Assembly (NCBI RefSeq): GCF_025961225.1
Contig: NZ_JAOQNG010000001.1
Location: forward strand, 1,463,001 to 1,527,000
Source of the DNA: Azospirillum canadense
GTDB taxonomy: Bacteria; Pseudomonadota; Alphaproteobacteria; Azospirillales; Azospirillaceae
Direction: 5' to 3'
Length of the DNA stretch: 64,000 nucleotides
Shown here: positions 62,213 to 64,000 of the stretch, one piece after another
How positions within the stretch are numbered: the stretch's first letter is position 1
Layout of the letters: each line of letters begins with the position of its first letter
Notes under the pieces: generated by a model
The model's database searches: none
Told to the model about the DNA's origin: nothing
Seen by the model: the letters and a program-made list of their open reading frames with translations, nothing else
Program-made: the position numbers and the translations under genes

Positions 62213-63712
62213 ATGCCGCGCATCGTCCGCTCCACGGTCATCGACGCGCCGGTCGCGGAGGTCTGGCGGATTCTCCGCGACTTCAACAGCCACCGCGACT
62301 GGCACCCGGCCATCGCCGACAGCGTGATCGAGGACGGGCAGGCGCCGGATTCCGTGGGTGCGGTGCGGCGCTTCCGCCTGACCGGCGGCGTGGTGCTGCG
62401 CGAGCAGCTGCTGAGCCTGTCGGATCGGGACTTCGCCCTGTCCTACTGCATCCTCGACGCGCCGCTGCCGCTGTTCGGCTACGTCGCGCACATCCGGCTG
62501 CGCCCGGTGACCGACGGGAACCGGACCTTCTGGAGCTGGATGAGCGACTTCGACTGCCCGCCGGAGCGCGAGGCGGACATGGTCCGGCTGGTGGCGGAAG
62601 GGGTGTACGAGGCGGGGTTCGGGGGATTGAGGAGAACCCTCTACCCCCTGGGGAGAGGGCAGGGTGAGGGGGCCACGCGCGTCGGTATGTTCGGTAAAAG
62701 CGCTACCCTCTCACCCCAACCCTCTCCCCAGAGGGGAGAGGGAGCAAACGCCATCGTCGCGCGCGCCTATGGCCCGCCGGATGTCCTGCAATGGACGCGC
62801 GTTTTGGTCCCGCCGCCCGGTTTCGGCGAGGTGACGGTGCGCCACACGGCCATCGGCGTGAACTTCATCGACGTCTACTGCCGCACCGGCTATTTCCGCC
62901 TGCTCCAGCCGCCGGGGGTTCTGGGCATGGAGGGTGTGGGCGTTGTCGAAGACGTCGGCCCCGGCGTCACCGGCCTATCGCCGGGCGACCGCGTCGGCTA
63001 TGCCTGCGCGCCGGTCGGCGCCTACGCGGAGCGGCGCACCATGCCGGCGGCGCTGCTGGTGTCGCTCCCCGACGACATCGACGACGAGACGGCCGCCGCC
63101 ACCCTGCTGAAGGGCATGACCGCGGAATTCCTGCTGCACCGGGTGCATCCGCTCACGGCCAGCGAGACGGCGGTGGTGCACGCGGCGGCCGGCGGGGTCG
63201 GGGTGCTGCTGTGCCAGTGGGCAAGCGCGCTCGGCGCCCTGGTGATCGGTGTCGTCGGGTCGGAGGCCAAGGCGCGGGTCGCCCGCGCCCAAGGCTGCGC
63301 GCACGTCGTGCTGGCGAGCGACGACGTGGCTGGCCGCGTCCTGGAGCTGACCGGCGGGCGCGGCGCCGACGTGGTCTACGACGCGGTGGGGCGCGACAGC
63401 CTTGCCCGCGACCTTGCCATGCTGGCGCTCTGCGGGCACATCGTCAGCTACGGGCAGGCGGGCGGCCATCTGGAACCGCTGGACGCCGCGGCGCTGGCCG
63501 AACGCTCGGCGCGGCTGTCGCGGCCGAACTTCGGGCATTACGCCGGCACGCCGGCGCAGGTGCGGCTGTCCTCGCAACGCCTGTTCGACGCGCTGCGCCG
63601 CGGGCTGGTCCGGCCGCTGGTCGGCGCGCGCTTTCCGCTGCGCGAGGCGGCGCAGGCGCACCGGCGGTTGGAGGACCGCGCCAGCGTCGGGGCCACCATT
63701 CTGGTTCCCTGA
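62213..63712 (+). CDS. SRPBCC domain fused to NADPH:quinone oxidoreductase through a repeat-encoded linker
   Basis: 499 residues. Residues 1-140 are an SRPBCC domain (RSTVIDAPVAEVWRILRDFN). Residues 141-178 are encoded by a palindromic repeat (LGRGQGEG, then SPQPSPQRGEG). From 179 the protein is a zinc-free MDR quinone oxidoreductase: IVARAYGPPDVLQWTRV, RHTAIGVNFIDVYCRTGYF, HAAAGGVGVLLCQWASALGA and VYDAVGRDSLARDLAML. The oxidoreductase has lost its normal initiator; an in-frame ATG at 62687 within the repeat could start it separately. Whether the product is one polypeptide or two cannot be told from sequence. Confidence 0.85.
   Translation: MPRIVRSTVIDAPVAEVWRILRDFNSHRDWHPAIADSVIEDGQAPDSVGAVRRFRLTGGVVLREQLLSLSDRDFALSYCILDAPLPLFGYVAHIRLRPVTDGNRTFWSWMSDFDCPPEREADMVRLVAEGVYEAGFGGLRRTLYPLGRGQGEGATRVGMFGKSATLSPQPSPQRGEGANAIVARAYGPPDVLQWTRVLVPPPGFGEVTVRHTAIGVNFIDVYCRTGYFRLLQPPGVLGMEGVGVVEDVGPGVTGLSPGDRVGYACAPVGAYAERRTMPAALLVSLPDDIDDETAAATLLKGMTAEFLLHRVHPLTASETAVVHAAAGGVGVLLCQWASALGALVIGVVGSEAKARVARAQGCAHVVLASDDVAGRVLELTGGRGADVVYDAVGRDSLARDLAMLALCGHIVSYGQAGGHLEPLDAAALAERSARLSRPNFGHYAGTPAQVRLSSQRLFDALRRGLVRPLVGARFPLREAAQAHRRLEDRASVGATILVP
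62634..62745. repeat. Paired palindromic repeat element, copy D (inside a coding frame)
   Basis: AACCCTCTACCCCCTGGGGA at the left pairs with GGGGAGAGGG at the right, with GGCAGGGTGAGGGGG and CCCTCTCACCCCAACCC as inner halves, very like copy A. Unlike the other three it contains no stop in the frame of the surrounding genes, so it joins an SRPBCC frame to an oxidoreductase frame. Confidence 0.82.
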
Positions 63713-63775
63713 AAAAGCCCTGTGGGCTAACGTTGCGTGGCATCCCATATCACAGCCGCAAAACGGAGAGTGACC

Positions 63776-64000
63776 ATGGCGATTCCCAAGACGGCGATTC
63801 CCACCACGACGCTGCCCTCGGGGCGACCCATCCCGGTGCTGGGCCAGGGCACTTGGTACATGGGGGAGGACGGCCGCGAGCACACGCGGGAGGTGGACGC
63901 GCTGAAGCTCGGCCTCGACCTCGGCATGACGCTGATCGACACGGCGGAGATGTACGCCGACGGTGGGGCGGAGGAAGTCGTCGCGGACGCCATCGCCGGC
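63776..64000 (+). CDS. Aldo/keto reductase, N-terminal part (runs off window)
   Basis: The 75 codons present read [20 protein letters not shown] and, further on, [19 protein letters not shown], the TIM-barrel start of an NADPH-dependent aldo/keto reductase with the catalytic Asp (IDTAEMY) and Tyr. A signature of this family is complete only beyond the window edge. It starts 63 bp after the oxidoreductase gene, with GGAGAG upstream. Confidence 0.9.
   Translation, partial: MAIPKTAIPTTTLPSGRPIPVLGQGTWYMGEDGREHTREVDALKLGLDLGMTLIDTAEMYADGGAEEVVADAIAG

Overview
The window is high-GC DNA with alphaproteobacterial gene content. Gene content and order (class I PHA synthase; aminotransferase-hom-glpX-recJ; a long liv-type cluster) suggest Azospirillum or a close relative; this is inferred from recognised families, not from a database match. 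Three blocks are visible.

Block 1 (1-9399) is core chromosome: the 5' part of phaC on the minus strand, a small lipoprotein, a MarR regulator followed by a Bcr/CflA-type efflux pump, an AlaC-like aminotransferase overlapping homoserine dehydrogenase, glpX with a clear intrinsic terminator, recJ, and a tRNA-Glu(UUC).

Block 2 (9353-42822) is a genomic island of about 33.4 kb inserted in the 3' half of that tRNA gene. A perfect 48-bp direct repeat marks both ends: the tRNA 3' part at 9353-9400 and its copy at 42775-42822. Repeated GGTCCAA-type sequences that could be integrase arm sites lie just inside both ends. The island carries a tRNA-type integrase, a second very large tyrosine-recombinase-like protein coupled to a Prim-Pol/ATPase replication protein, a PAS-REC-LuxR regulator next to an IS5/IS427-type insertion sequence and remnants of a second copy, an integrase pseudogene, and an AT-rich segment with a perfect DnaA box. 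Its cargo looks like defence or stress modules: (a) a PIN-nuclease protein paired with an unrecognised 353-aa protein; (b) an operon resembling eukaryotic ubiquitin conjugation (Ubl-E2 fusion, JAB-E1 fusion, DUF6527-like protein, small membrane protein), transcribed divergently from a sigma-factor / unknown / ImmA-IrrE-peptidase operon; (c) a secreted Sel1-trypsin protein; (d) a DUF4236-SH3 membrane protein; (e) a 1662-aa SF1 helicase with a VSR/DUF559-like nuclease and a GreA-C-like domain. The ubiquitin-like operon with its divergent sigma/peptidase module is the most interesting system here.

Block 3 (42823-64000) is again chromosome. It holds a small catabolic group (class II aldolase, tautomerase, ATC-hydrolase-like protein, M20 amidohydrolase), an ECF42-type sigma factor with its DGPF/YciI partner and two matching candidate promoters (TGTCGG-N17-CGTC) that also cover an SRPBCC/VOC operon, and a GntR regulator divergent from a long uptake and catabolism cluster: FAH-family hydrolase, alpha/beta hydrolase, amidohydrolase, LivHMK-G, a LivF-UPF0261 fusion, a Tm-1-type TIM-barrel protein, flotillin, and two START-like proteins, the second fused to a quinone oxidoreductase. 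Four paired palindromic repeats are scattered through this cluster; one lies inside the last fused reading frame and appears to have created the fusion.
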